Positions 25,050 through 33,966 of a DNA stretch of 64,000 nt are shown one piece after another; position 1 is the stretch's first letter; every line of letters begins with the position of its first letter. The DNA comes from Polyangiaceae bacterium. GTDB taxonomy: Bacteria; Myxococcota_A; Polyangia; Polyangiales; Polyangiaceae. The stretch is from the NCBI GenBank assembly GCA_020633235.1, contig JACKEA010000010.1:92001-156000 (forward strand), read 5' to 3'. The translations under genes were made by a program, and so were the position numbers. Below the pieces are notes generated by a model. It did no database searches. It was not told the origin of the DNA and worked only from the letters and a program-made list of their open reading frames with translations.

Positions 25050-25661
25050 ATGCAACACGGTTGGCCGCCCACCTGGATGCTGAGCACTGCTGCGGTTCGA
25101 CCGATGACGCTCGAGCAATGGGCGGAGCTGCCCGAAGAGGAATCCGGCGAGTTGATCGACGGATTCCTCCTGGAGGAAGAAGTACCGGACCCGGTGCACG
25201 AGTTGGCGGTGGCTTGGCTGGTCGTACTGTTTGGAAACTGGCTTCGGGGCAAGGGCGGCTTCGTGTTTGGCTCCGAGGTGAAGCTACGCATCTCGCAAGA
25301 GCGCGGCAGAAAGGCCGACGTCGTGGTCTACTTGCCGGGTAGACCGCCTCCGCCGCGTCGCGGGCTTCTGACGGAACCGCCGGACGTGGTGGTGGAGGTC
25401 GTCACTCCGACGCCGCGAGACGAGCGTCGCGACCGTGTCGAGAAGATGAACGACTACGCAGCGCTGGGGGCGAGATTCTACTGGTTGCTCGACCCAGCGT
25501 TGGGCAGCCTCGAGATCTTTCAGGTCTCGGAGCAAGGGCGCTACGCCAAGGTCGTCGGCGCGACCGCCGGTTCCATCGAACCAGTTCCTGGCTGCGCAGG
25601 TCTGAGTCTCGACTTGGACGAGCTCTGGCGCGAGTTGGATCGTCTTGGCCCCGATGACTGA
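25050..25661 (+). CDS. Uma2 family protein (PD-(D/E)XK-like nuclease fold)
   Basis: From ATG 25050, 203 residues match Uma2/DUF820: MTLEQWAELPEEESGELIDGF, GFVFGSEVKLRI, RKADVVVYLP, PPDVVVEVVTPTPRD and VEKMNDYAALGARFYWLLDP. The family shares a restriction-endonuclease-like core; the Asp in KADVV and Glu in VEVVTP are the expected metal ligands. Function in bacteria is unclear and the genes multiply and move readily. It lies between the two arms of a segmental duplication. ATG at 25077 or 25104 are alternative starts. Confidence 0.85.
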   Translation: MQHGWPPTWMLSTAAVRPMTLEQWAELPEEESGELIDGFLLEEEVPDPVHELAVAWLVVLFGNWLRGKGGFVFGSEVKLRISQERGRKADVVVYLPGRPPPPRRGLLTEPPDVVVEVVTPTPRDERRDRVEKMNDYAALGARFYWLLDPALGSLEIFQVSEQGRYAKVVGATAGSIEPVPGCAGLSLDLDELWRELDRLGPDD

Positions 25662-25668
25662 AGGCTGC

Positions 25669-25697
25669 GCCGCGTGGTTCCGCGCCGAGCCAACATT
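25669..25697 (+). repeat. Dispersed 3' motif, copy 6
   Basis: GCCGCGTGGTTCCGCG followed by CCGAGCCAACATT begins a few bases after the Uma2 stop. It shares the extra leading GCCGCGTGG with the copy at 29064. Confidence 0.55.
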
Positions 25698-25723
25698 CAA
25701 ATGATCAGCGAGTAGCTCGTACG

Positions 25724-26002
25724 CTACTGGTCGTCGTTGGCGTCGGAGGGAGCGCTGCCAGTGCCGGCGGCTCCGCCGTTCGCGTCCACAGCGGCGTCGC
25801 TGCTTCCGCCGGAACTGCTGGACGCAGCGTCGCTCGGGTTACCGCCGGACCCGCCGGAGGCTCCGTCGTTCAACACCCCGCCGGCGCCACCGACGGACAA
25901 GCACGGCCCGGGCCTGCTTTCTCCACAGGCCGCGGCACCCAGGGCGGCGAGGCCCGCGGCGATCAGCCGGGCACGGCGAGCGAGGATGATGTCGCGAGAC
26001 AT
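25724..26002 (-). CDS. Small Gly/Ser/Asp-rich lipoprotein
   Basis: This 92-residue protein has a signal peptide with Arg-rich N-region (MSRDIILARRAR), a lipobox (GAAAC, Cys26) and a mature part of Gly, Ser, Ala and Asp with SSGGSSDAA repeats. There is no globular domain, so it may be only a surface tether or spacer. Its first ~11 codons and 5' flank are duplicated at 24881-24955. The function is unknown. Confidence 0.6.
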   Translation of the reverse strand: MSRDIILARRARLIAAGLAALGAAACGESRPGPCLSVGGAGGVLNDGASGGSGGNPSDAASSSSGGSSDAAVDANGGAAGTGSAPSDANDDQ

Positions 26003-26083
26003 GGCGTTGGGCCGACAGGGTAACCACGCGTCGGTCGGGCGCCAGCGTCTCCATGCCTGTCCTCGCTCGCCGTTCAGGCCACA

Positions 26084-26200
26084 CCCCGTACTCGCAGGCT
26101 TGCAAGAACTACAGCGCTTCCACGGCCCAAGTGGAATGCACCACGCAGCCGAGGCCGTTCGCCGATCGGTCGTCTCGCTCCCAGTGGAGGACTCGCTGGT
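26084..26200 (-). pseudogene. Decayed C-terminal fragment of the 24031 membrane protein
   Basis: This region is about 90% identical by eye to 24036-24150. The minus strand reads HWERDDRSANGLGCVVHSTWAVEAL, then an in-frame stop where the intact copy has Tyr. The rest of the gene is absent. It is evidence of a duplication followed by decay. Confidence 0.75.
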
Positions 26201-26247
26201 TCACAGGTCGCCGCACGCGAAGCAACAACCAAATGAACAGGGCTGGG

Positions 26248-27315
26248 TCAGGGCATGCAGCAGAACGTCTGGGCGCCGGTGGCGCTCACGCTGCCGCTCA
26301 GCGTGCTGGCGCTGGGGGTGCAGCTGACGCTCGGCTTGGCTGCGGCGTACTTCATCGAGCAGAAGCCGTGGCTTCCGCAGCTGGCCATGGAGGTCGTGCT
26401 CGACGGCACGCCCATGCAGCCCGCTCCATTGTTGTAGAACGAGAGCGTTCCCGCGCTGCAGCCGCCCTTTGGCGTGCCGCAGCTGCAGGCGGAGCACTCG
26501 CGGGAGTCGGAGACGCCCGTGTAGAACAGGTGCTTTTCCGAGTATCCGGTGGTCGGACATGCCGTGTCGCCCAGCACGTAGATGCACATGCTCGAGCCGC
26601 TGGGCTTCGAGGGCAAACAAGTCTCGCCGCTCCCGCACAGCCCCGCGGTGGAGCTCGTCTGGCACGCGCGTGCTTCGGTTGCCCAGCTGGGCGTTGGCAG
26701 CGTGTGGGCCGGCTTCGGAGTGCAGGGCCCGGCGCTCAACGTGGACGTGGCGCGCACGTTGGTGCTGACGCAGATGGCGGGGAGACTGAAGCACTCCCCG
26801 TCCTTCACTGTCCAAATCTGCCCGGTCACCGGTGTCGTGCACACGCCGTTGCCGTAGCCGCCCACGCTCGCCGAGGAGCAGGTCGCACCGGTGGGCGGGT
26901 CGCAGGCGCACGAGCAGCTCGACGTGCCTGCGTCGAGATCTCCGTGGACCACGTCTGTCGCCAAGGCCGAGGTCGGATAGTCACCGGCACACGCGGCCGG
27001 CGCACCGGTGGCGACGTTGAGCGCTACCGGCCCGAGCCAGCCCTGAGGTGCACCGGGCAAGCACTGCTTGCCCAGCGCGGCGCACTCCGTACTGGCGGCG
27101 TCCGGATCCTCGCCGGAGTCTGCGTCGCTGCCGCTATCGCCGGCGTTCGCGGCGACACCGGCGGTGCCGGCAGCTGCAGCGAAGCCGCCATCGCTGCTTC
27201 CGCCACCCCCAGGGTCGTTTGGGTCTCCCTTCAAGTCGTCCAGGCTCGAGAACACGGTGCACGCCGCGAGGCACCCGGCGGCAGCGAACGGCAGTAGTCC
27301 GAGGATCCCCTTCAC
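26248..27315 (-). CDS. Cys-rich secreted lipoprotein
   Basis: This 355-residue protein has a signal peptide with lipobox LAAC (Cys19), a Gly/Asp/Ser/Ala spacer to about residue 75, and a Cys-rich domain (~20 cysteines) with CSCACDPPTG, CTTPVTGQIW, CGSGETCLP and CSACSCGTPKGGC. It resembles other myxobacterial surface proteins with repeated disulfides and ends in FCCMP. No catalytic motif is evident. I cannot name a family. Confidence 0.78.
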   Translation of the reverse strand: MKGILGLLPFAAAGCLAACTVFSSLDDLKGDPNDPGGGGSSDGGFAAAAGTAGVAANAGDSGSDADSGEDPDAASTECAALGKQCLPGAPQGWLGPVALNVATGAPAACAGDYPTSALATDVVHGDLDAGTSSCSCACDPPTGATCSSASVGGYGNGVCTTPVTGQIWTVKDGECFSLPAICVSTNVRATSTLSAGPCTPKPAHTLPTPSWATEARACQTSSTAGLCGSGETCLPSKPSGSSMCIYVLGDTACPTTGYSEKHLFYTGVSDSRECSACSCGTPKGGCSAGTLSFYNNGAGCMGVPSSTTSMASCGSHGFCSMKYAAAKPSVSCTPSASTLSGSVSATGAQTFCCMP

Positions 27316-27423
27316 GACGAGACAACCTAGCCGCCGCCCTCGTCCAGCGTTACTCGCCCCGCACTCCGCCGTAACCTCCCGTGAACGCGGCCGATTTCCC
27401 GCGGCTGCGGGAGAGTGCTCGCG

Positions 27424-27452
27424 GCTTCAGATCACGATCCGCGATCTGAAGC
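27424..27452. terminator. Perfect 10-bp hairpin in 27.3-27.6 kb gap
   Basis: GCTTCAGATC (27424-27433) pairs exactly with GATCTGAAGC (27443-27452) across a 9-nt loop. It lies about 115 bp downstream of the minus gene ending at 27566 and 110 bp upstream of the next start. No T tract is evident, so it may be a weak terminator or a regulatory structure. Confidence 0.45.
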
Positions 27453-27520
27453 AGCAGCTTCGTGTTCGCGCTGCGCGCCAGGGCGTCTCGATGCATGCAA
27501 GGACTCTCGCTTCGGACATT

Positions 27521-27544
27521 GGTTTGTCGCTGCGCCGCGGAAAC
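27521..27544 (-). repeat. Dispersed 3' motif, copy 7 (degenerate)
   Basis: The plus strand reads TTTGTCGCTGCGCCGCGGAA, the motif in minus orientation, 22 bp downstream of the stop of the minus-strand gene at 27566. Confidence 0.5.
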
Positions 27545-27565
27545 AGCGCGTTCGGACGTCGCGGC

Positions 27566-29011
27566 TCACAACACGCGGAGCGGCCGGCGGACCCAGCGAA
27601 GGGCGTCCTGGGTGCACTTCATGCGGAGCGCGCGATAGTACGCTTCGGACTTCTTGCGGCTCTCCGGTGTTTCGGCCTTGCCGAGGGGTTTCGTCAGGCG
27701 GCCGCTGCAGAGCTCCGGGACCTCGTAGCCGGACACCGCGGCGGCGCTCATCAGGGCTTCGACGACGCGCGCGTCGTTGGTGTTCGGTGCCTTCTTGCGG
27801 ATGACCCAGCGCAGGATGACTTTGGAGTGCTGCTGGGAAAGCCCGCGCAAGATGGCCGCTGCGGTCTCGTCCGCGGCCCCGGCCTGCTTCGCGGCATCGC
27901 CGTAGAACCACTCCGACAGTACCGGGATGCTGCGCCTCGGATAGCGACGGGCCAGCGCCTCGAGCAGCCGCGGCTGGGAATGCTCGCTCTCTTTCAGCGC
28001 GTCGAGCAGCATTCGCTGCCCGTCGTCGTAGGGAACCAGCTCCACGATCCCCACGGCGAGCTCCGCTCGCAGCCCGTCTTGTTCGCAGCACTGCTTTTGC
28101 TCCCACAGGGCAAAGAGTGACGCCGCATGCTTCGCTTCGAATATGTGGACGGCCCGGCCGAGCACCGTAGCGGCGAAGCGCGCATAGCCCGCCGGGACCT
28201 GGAGCTCCGGAAACGACTCTTCCCTGCGCAGCAGGCGGAGGATGCGTTCGGGGCCGACGTTCGTCTTGGCGACGGCATCGAAGATGGGCCAGGTATCGTC
28301 CGAAAGTACGTCCGGCTCTTGGGCGACGACGCGGAACAAGAGCTCGGGGCTGTGCCGGCGCAGCTGATCCACCAGGCTCTTGGGGGCGGGGCGCGTGGTG
28401 CCCAGGGTCTTTTGCCAGTAGTCGACGGTGTTCTTCGGATCGCCGTGGGTTTCGATCCATGCCTGCGCATCCTGAGCGCTTTGGAAGCGCTCCGACGTGA
28501 TGCGCGAGAGCGCTTCCAGGCACTGAGCGCCCAACGTCTCCTCGCTCCACGCCACGGGGTAGCAGCGTTGGGCCAGCTGCCCGACGATCACCGTTGGAAA
28601 CACGCCTGCCGGCTCGTTCGAATACAGGCAGCGGGACAAGCGCGAGACGTCTTGGACGTCGAGCGCTCGAGAGAGCCAAAGGGCCGCGACGGCGTGGACC
28701 GCCGGGGTTGCGGGAGCGTCCAGGATCGCGCGTAGCTCCGCCGCGTGGCGGGCGTCGGCGTGTCCTGGCCACGCGCGCTGATACGCCTCGGGCAGCTCCC
28801 CGAGACAGCACGAATCCGTGCAGCCTCGACGTGCCGCCACGTGGTTCAGGAGGGCCTCGACACCGTCTGCGTCGAGCGATGCGCGGGCTTCGGTCACCAC
28901 CTTTGCAGTGGCCATGGGCGCAGGCGTGGCAGCAGGCGCCTTGGGCGGCGGACCGCCACACGCTGCGATCAAGATCACGAGCGATAGTGCCCGGCGTGGC
29001 ATGTCCGCCAT
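27566..29011 (-). CDS. Secreted helical-repeat lipoprotein-like protein
   Basis: This 481-residue protein starts at ATG 29011 (MADMPRRAL); ATG 29002 is also possible. The signal peptide ends in a lipobox-like IAAC, followed by a Pro/Ala linker and then helical repeats with HEAT-like spacing (HAVAALWLSRALDV, LVDQLRRHSPELLFRVVAQ, PRLLEALARRYPRRSIPVL). It contains clustered cysteines (RRGCTDSCCLG, QKQCCEQ). No enzymatic motif is seen. The fold suggests a protein-binding scaffold in the envelope. Confidence 0.7.
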   Translation of the reverse strand: MADMPRRALSLVILIAACGGPPPKAPAATPAPMATAKVVTEARASLDADGVEALLNHVAARRGCTDSCCLGELPEAYQRAWPGHADARHAAELRAILDAPATPAVHAVAALWLSRALDVQDVSRLSRCLYSNEPAGVFPTVIVGQLAQRCYPVAWSEETLGAQCLEALSRITSERFQSAQDAQAWIETHGDPKNTVDYWQKTLGTTRPAPKSLVDQLRRHSPELLFRVVAQEPDVLSDDTWPIFDAVAKTNVGPERILRLLRREESFPELQVPAGYARFAATVLGRAVHIFEAKHAASLFALWEQKQCCEQDGLRAELAVGIVELVPYDDGQRMLLDALKESEHSQPRLLEALARRYPRRSIPVLSEWFYGDAAKQAGAADETAAAILRGLSQQHSKVILRWVIRKKAPNTNDARVVEALMSAAAVSGYEVPELCSGRLTKPLGKAETPESRKKSEAYYRALRMKCTQDALRWVRRPLRVL

Positions 29012-29063
29012 GGTAGCGCGCGACGTCTGGTCGGCACACCGCCGACGACGCGGTGCGCCGGCG

Positions 29064-29092
29064 TGCCGCGTGGTTCCGCGGCGAGCCGACAT
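29064..29092 (+). repeat. Dispersed 3' motif, copy 8
   Basis: GCCGCGTGGTTCCGCG followed by GCGAGCCGACAT lies in the gap between the divergent lipoprotein and P-type ATPase genes. Nearly the same 29 bases occur at 25669. Confidence 0.5.
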
Positions 29093-29200
29093 CCTGATGA
29101 CCTGGCTGCTTTGGGTGTGGCGATTGTGCGCGAAAAAGCGATGGGCGCGACGCGGGGGCGGCGATGGTGTAAACAAAAAGACGCGCTTTTGCGCGCTACG

Positions 29201-32200
29201 ATGAGAGAGCGGAAGACCACCGTGCGGGATCTGATGGGCGCCATGAAGCGCGCCCTGGGAGAGCGGCGTCGGCGTGTATGGATGGGCACGCGTCGCGCGC
29301 ACATCGAGGTGCGTCAGCTCGGGGCGGACGAGCTCGCGCGGCTCTCGGAGCGGCTGTCGGTGGACGTGGCGCAAGCACCGTCCGTCAATTGGGTGGAGCT
29401 CAATCCGCACACGCGGCGTCTGGTGTTCGACTTCGAGCCCGGCGTTGGCGAAGCGGAGCTCTTGCGCTTGGTGGAGGACGCCGAGGCGAGCCTCCAGATC
29501 GACAACGCTGGTTTCGACGACGAAGCGCCGCCGCATCCCGCGGACGAAGACGCCGCGGAGCGGCTCTTGTTGGAGCTGCTCACGGACAGCGCGGGGTTCG
29601 TGCTGGGCGGCGGCCTCAAGCTGTCGCTGCTCCGGCCCTCGTCCCTGGCGGGCAGCGTGGCGGCGGTGACGGCCATCGTGCGGGGCGCACCCAAGCTGCG
29701 CAAAGGGCTGGACGAGCGCTTCGGTCGAGAGCGGGCGGATCTAGGCATGAACATGCTGGCGGCCACGGCCTATGGCCTGGCGCAGCGGCCGTTCTCGTCC
29801 CTGGTGGACGTGGCTCACAAGGCGTCCTTGCTGCGCGAGAACCGAGCGCAGCGCGGGGTGTGGGAGAGCCGCGAGCCGGACCTGTGCGCCGAGCCGCAGG
29901 AGCACACGCCGCGGCGGGCGGAATCGCGTCCGGTGCCGCTGCCCCGCGGGCCCATCGAGGAGTACGCGGACCGCGCGTGGCTCGTGTCCTTGGCGGGCTT
30001 CGGGGTGAGCTTCCTCACCACGCGCAGTGCGCAGCGCGCGGTTGCGGCGCTGTTCGGTGGCTTGCCGAAGCCGGCACGTCTCGGGCGTGACGTGTTCGCC
30101 GCGGAGCTCGGGCGCGCGCTGGCCGCGCGGCGCGTGCTGGTGATGGACGCGACGGTGCTGCGGCGCCTCGATCGCATCGACTGCCTGGTGCTCACGGCGG
30201 ATCTGGTCACGCGCGATCGCTTCGACGTGGGTGAGATCGTGACGGACGGCGAGCTCGCGCTGGTGAGTGCGAAGGAGCGGGTGGCGGCGCTCCTGGATCC
30301 GGAGCAGCCCGTCGAGATCCAACACGACGACGGCTGGACGTTGGGGCCCGCGCGGCGCATGGACGTCTCCGTGGGGGACGAGCTCGCGGCCCGGGCGGAC
30401 GAGCTCAGTCATCGCGGTGCGCTGGTGCTGTCGCTGGCCAAGGACGGTCGCGTGCGGGCAGTGGTGGAGCTCCGCATCGTGCCGCAGACGGGCGTGGAGG
30501 AGCTGATCAGCGCCGCGCACGAGGCGGACATGCGAGTGGTGGTCGCCACGGACGACGACTCCGTGCTCGAAGGTCTGAACGCCGACGACACCATTCCCGC
30601 AGGGCCGGCGCTGGAGAGCGGCGTGCGCCGGTTGCAGCGCGAAGGGCGTGCCGTGTTGCTGGTGGCGGCGGCGCCGCTCCGCGGCATGGAGGCGGCGGAC
30701 TGCGCGGTGGGCCTGGTGCGTCCGAAGGAGAACACGCCGTGGGCGGCGCATCTCTTGTGCGAGAGCGATCTGTCCGACGTGCGCTTCATCCTGCAAGCGT
30801 GCGTGGCGGCCAAGCGCGTGGCGAAGCAGAGCGTGAACGTGGCGCTGGGCGCCGCCACCGTGGGAACCCTCGTGAGTGCCGGCGGGGTGCTGCCGATGAC
30901 CACGCGGCGCATCATCGGCGTGGTGAACATGGCCACGCTGGTCGCCATGGCCAACGGTGTGCGCACCTCCGCCGCGCTGGAGCGCCGTGCGCTGCCGGCG
31001 CCGCGCGATCGTACGCCGTGGCATGCGCTCGATGCCCACGGCGTGTTGGAACGCCTGGGCAGCTCGAGCCGCGGGCTCACTCGCGGCGAGGCGCAGTACC
31101 GCTACCGTCCCGATCCCAACGAGAAGCCCGCACTGGTGGAGCTGGGCGAAGCGATCTCCGACGAGCTGTTCAATCCCCTCGCGCCGCTGCTCGCCGCTGG
31201 CGCGGGGCTCTCCGCGGTGGTCGGTTCCTTGGCGGACGCCACCATGGTGGGCGGCGTGGTCGTGCTCAACGCGGTGGCCGGCGGCGTGCAGCGCTTCCGT
31301 ACGGAGCGCGCCATTCGCGATCTGTCGCGCACCTCTCGGCGCAAGGCGCTGGTGCGGCGGGGCGGGGAGATCCGCCAGGTGGACGCCACGGATCTGGTAC
31401 GCGGCGATGTGGTGCTGTTGAGCGCTGGGGACGTGGTGCCGGCGGACTGCCGCGTGCTGGAAGCGGAGTCCCTGGAGGTGGACGCCTCCAGCCTGACCGG
31501 CGAGTCGCTGCCGGTGAAGAAGTCTGCGGCGCCGAGCTTCGACCGCGAGGTGGCGGATCGCAGCAGCATGCTGTTCGAGGGCACCAGCGTGGCCTCGGGG
31601 CGCGCCGTGGCGGTGGTGGTGGCCACCGGGGACGCGACGGAAGCGCGCCGCAGCGGGCCCGCGCCGGCGGTGGATCCGCGGGCCAGCGGCGTCGAGCAGC
31701 GCCTCGGCACCATCATCGACTTGACGGCGCCCATCGCGCTGACGGCGGCGTCGGGCTTGGTCGGCGCGGGGCTCCTCCGCGGCCGCAAGCTGAGCGACGT
31801 GCTGGGCGCCGGCGTGAGCCTAGCCGTCGCGTCGGTGCCCGAAGGCTTGCCGCTGATCGCGACGGCCGCGCAGCTCGCGGCGGCGCAGCGGCTCAGTCGT
31901 CGCGGTGCGTTGGTGCGCAATCCGCGCAGCATCGAAGCGCTGGGGCGCGTGGATCTGCTGTGCGTGGACAAGACCGGCACCGTGACGGAGGGCCGCATTT
32001 CCCTGGGCGCCGTCACGGACGGTACGACGGAAGAGCCCACCACGGATCTCACCGGCGCGCGGCTCCGGGTGCTGGCGGCGGCGATGCGCGCCACGCCGGA
32101 TCCGCGTCTGTCCGTCGGCAGCTTCGATCCCACGGACGCCGCGCTGGTGCGTGCCGCCCAGGAGCTGGCGATCACGCCGGCCTACGGCACGGATGCGTGG

Positions 32201-33616
32201 CAGCGCGCGAGCGAGCTGCCCTTCGAGGCCGAGCGCGGCTACCACGCGGTGACGGGGCAGTGCGGCTCGGACACCTGGCTCAGCGTGAAGGGAGCGCCGG
32301 AGGTCGTGCTGCCGACGTGCTCCGGATGGATGCGCGATGGCTCGCGGCGACCGCTGGACAGCGAGCAGCGGGAAGAGCTCGGTCGCGTCGCTTCGGAGCT
32401 GGCGCGGCGCGGGCTTCGGGTGCTGGCCGTGGCGGAGCGCGCGGTCGGACCCGACGACCGCCTCGATCCGAGCCGCCCCGTCGGGCTCGCGTTCTCCGGT
32501 TTCCTGGCCTTCAGCGATCCCGTGCGCCCCTCGGCGGCCGCCGCCCTCGCGCGGCTGCGCACCGCCGGCGTGGAAACCATCATGATCACCGGGGACCACC
32601 CGAGCACGGCGGAGGCCATCGCCACGGAGCTTTCGCTGCTCAACGGCAAGGGGCAGCTCACCGGTGCCGAGCTCGCCAACATGAACGAAGAAGAGCTCGA
32701 TCGCCGCGTGCGCAAGGTCGCGGTGTTCGCGCGGCTCACGCCCTCCCAGAAGGTCCGCGTGGTGCGGGCGCTGCAGCGGGCCGGGCGCTGCGTCGCGATG
32801 GTGGGGGACGGCGCCAACGACGCGCCGGCCATCCGTCTGGCGAACGTGGGCATCGCCATCGGCGAGCACTCCACCGCCGCTGCCCGCGGCGCGGCGGACG
32901 TGGTGCTCACGGACGAGCGCATCGAGACGCTGGTGGACGCCATCGTGGAAGGCCGCGCCATGTGGGCCAGCGTTCGGGATGCCGTGAGCATCTTGGTCGG
33001 CGGTAACCTGGGCGAGATCGGGTTCACTTTGAGCGCCGGCTTGATCGACGGGCGACCGCCGTTGAACGCGCGGCAGCTGTTGCTCGTGAACTTGCTCACG
33101 GACGTCGCGCCGGCCATGGCCATCGCGCTGCGCCCGCCGGATACGGAGACCTTGGAGGCCTTGGCGCAGGAAGGTCCCGACGCGTCCCTCGGAGAGCCGC
33201 TGGGGCGCGACATCGCCTCTCGTGCGTTGGTCACCACCGCGGGCGCCGGCGCAGCGTGGCTGGCGTCACGCTTCCTGGGTAGTCGCGAGCGCGCGTCCAC
33301 CGTGGGTCTGCTCGCGCTGGTGGGCACGCAGCTCGGACAGACGCTGGTGAGCGGTGGCTTCAGCCGTCCGGTGGTCGCCACCAGCGCGCTGTCCGCCGCC
33401 GCTCTCGCGCTCACCGTGCAGATGCCGGGACTGAGCCACTTCTTCGGCTGTCGCCCGCTGGGCCCCGTGGGTTGGGCCACCGCCGTGGGCGCCTCCACCT
33501 TGGCGACGGCGGCCGCCGTGACCTATCCCGAGGCCGTCACCCGCGTGGCTCGTCGCCTGCGTCTGGCAAAGGTGATCCCTGCGCAGGATCCCGCGCAGCT
33601 CCACGCCAAGGGCTGA
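29201..33616 (+). CDS. Giant P-type ATPase with degenerate N-terminal half (CtpI-like)
   Basis: From ATG 29201 the protein is 1,471 residues; ATG 29234 or 29243 are alternatives. The C-terminal half is a cation pump: LTGESLPV near residue 765, VPEGLPL, DKTGT with Asp923, the ITGDHPSTA hinge, and GDGANDAPAI near 1,202. The N-terminal half repeats the pattern without catalysis: RIDCLVLTADLVT takes the place of the DKTGT strand, and a degenerate hinge lies near residue 540. Such double architecture is known from mycobacterial CtpI-type pumps. The transported ion is unknown. It overlaps the next gene by TGATG. Confidence 0.9.
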   Translation: MRERKTTVRDLMGAMKRALGERRRRVWMGTRRAHIEVRQLGADELARLSERLSVDVAQAPSVNWVELNPHTRRLVFDFEPGVGEAELLRLVEDAEASLQIDNAGFDDEAPPHPADEDAAERLLLELLTDSAGFVLGGGLKLSLLRPSSLAGSVAAVTAIVRGAPKLRKGLDERFGRERADLGMNMLAATAYGLAQRPFSSLVDVAHKASLLRENRAQRGVWESREPDLCAEPQEHTPRRAESRPVPLPRGPIEEYADRAWLVSLAGFGVSFLTTRSAQRAVAALFGGLPKPARLGRDVFAAELGRALAARRVLVMDATVLRRLDRIDCLVLTADLVTRDRFDVGEIVTDGELALVSAKERVAALLDPEQPVEIQHDDGWTLGPARRMDVSVGDELAARADELSHRGALVLSLAKDGRVRAVVELRIVPQTGVEELISAAHEADMRVVVATDDDSVLEGLNADDTIPAGPALESGVRRLQREGRAVLLVAAAPLRGMEAADCAVGLVRPKENTPWAAHLLCESDLSDVRFILQACVAAKRVAKQSVNVALGAATVGTLVSAGGVLPMTTRRIIGVVNMATLVAMANGVRTSAALERRALPAPRDRTPWHALDAHGVLERLGSSSRGLTRGEAQYRYRPDPNEKPALVELGEAISDELFNPLAPLLAAGAGLSAVVGSLADATMVGGVVVLNAVAGGVQRFRTERAIRDLSRTSRRKALVRRGGEIRQVDATDLVRGDVVLLSAGDVVPADCRVLEAESLEVDASSLTGESLPVKKSAAPSFDREVADRSSMLFEGTSVASGRAVAVVVATGDATEARRSGPAPAVDPRASGVEQRLGTIIDLTAPIALTAASGLVGAGLLRGRKLSDVLGAGVSLAVASVPEGLPLIATAAQLAAAQRLSRRGALVRNPRSIEALGRVDLLCVDKTGTVTEGRISLGAVTDGTTEEPTTDLTGARLRVLAAAMRATPDPRLSVGSFDPTDAALVRAAQELAITPAYGTDAWQRASELPFEAERGYHAVTGQCGSDTWLSVKGAPEVVLPTCSGWMRDGSRRPLDSEQREELGRVASELARRGLRVLAVAERAVGPDDRLDPSRPVGLAFSGFLAFSDPVRPSAAAALARLRTAGVETIMITGDHPSTAEAIATELSLLNGKGQLTGAELANMNEEELDRRVRKVAVFARLTPSQKVRVVRALQRAGRCVAMVGDGANDAPAIRLANVGIAIGEHSTAAARGAADVVLTDERIETLVDAIVEGRAMWASVRDAVSILVGGNLGEIGFTLSAGLIDGRPPLNARQLLLVNLLTDVAPAMAIALRPPDTETLEALAQEGPDASLGEPLGRDIASRALVTTAGAGAAWLASRFLGSRERASTVGLLALVGTQLGQTLVSGGFSRPVVATSALSAAALALTVQMPGLSHFFGCRPLGPVGWATAVGASTLATAAAVTYPEAVTRVARRLRLAKVIPAQDPAQLHAKG

Positions 33617-33906
33617 TGGCCAAGAAGGCCTTCAGCAGGAACGCCTGGGGCCTGCTGATCAGCGGCATTGTGGTGGTGTCGGCGCCGGTGATCGGTCTGT
33701 TGGTCACGGTCTTGTTCCTGCGCGGTGCCTTCGACGCCACTGGTGGCACCAGCATTCCGCCATCCGACAAGGCGCGGGTCCTGGCGGAAGGTATCTCGAA
33801 CGCCATGAACGGGACGGCCATTGGCATCGGCGTCGCGATCCTCGCGATGGTGCCCACGGTGTTCTTTCTCGTGCGGCTATTGCGCGAGCGTCGCGAAAAC
33901 CGCTGA
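33616..33906 (+). CDS. Small two-TM membrane protein coupled to P-type ATPase
   Basis: This 96-residue protein has two hydrophobic segments (LLISGIVVVSAPVIGLLVTVLFL and IGIGVAILAMVPTVFFLVRLL) separated by a polar loop with a GISNAMNGTA segment that faintly resembles MotA/TolQ/ExbB channels. The start shares bases with the ATPase stop (TGATG), implying translational coupling. It may be a regulatory subunit of the pump; that is inference. Confidence 0.6.
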   Translation: MAKKAFSRNAWGLLISGIVVVSAPVIGLLVTVLFLRGAFDATGGTSIPPSDKARVLAEGISNAMNGTAIGIGVAILAMVPTVFFLVRLLRERRENR

Positions 33907-33927
33907 ATCGGGCGCCGCACGATTCAG
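33903..33927 (+). terminator. Hairpin at end of ATPase operon
   Basis: CTGAATCG and CGATTCAG form a perfect 8-bp stem around a 9-nt loop. The stem includes the stop codon of the small membrane protein gene. No T tract follows, so terminator function is only probable. Confidence 0.4.
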
Positions 33928-33966
33928 AACAGGAAGCCCAAGGTCACCGGCACCGTAGGTTCGAGC

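Noticed and set aside
29063..29200. Upstream start for the P-type ATPase.
   Set aside because: This part overlaps a dispersed motif copy and shows no family similarity.
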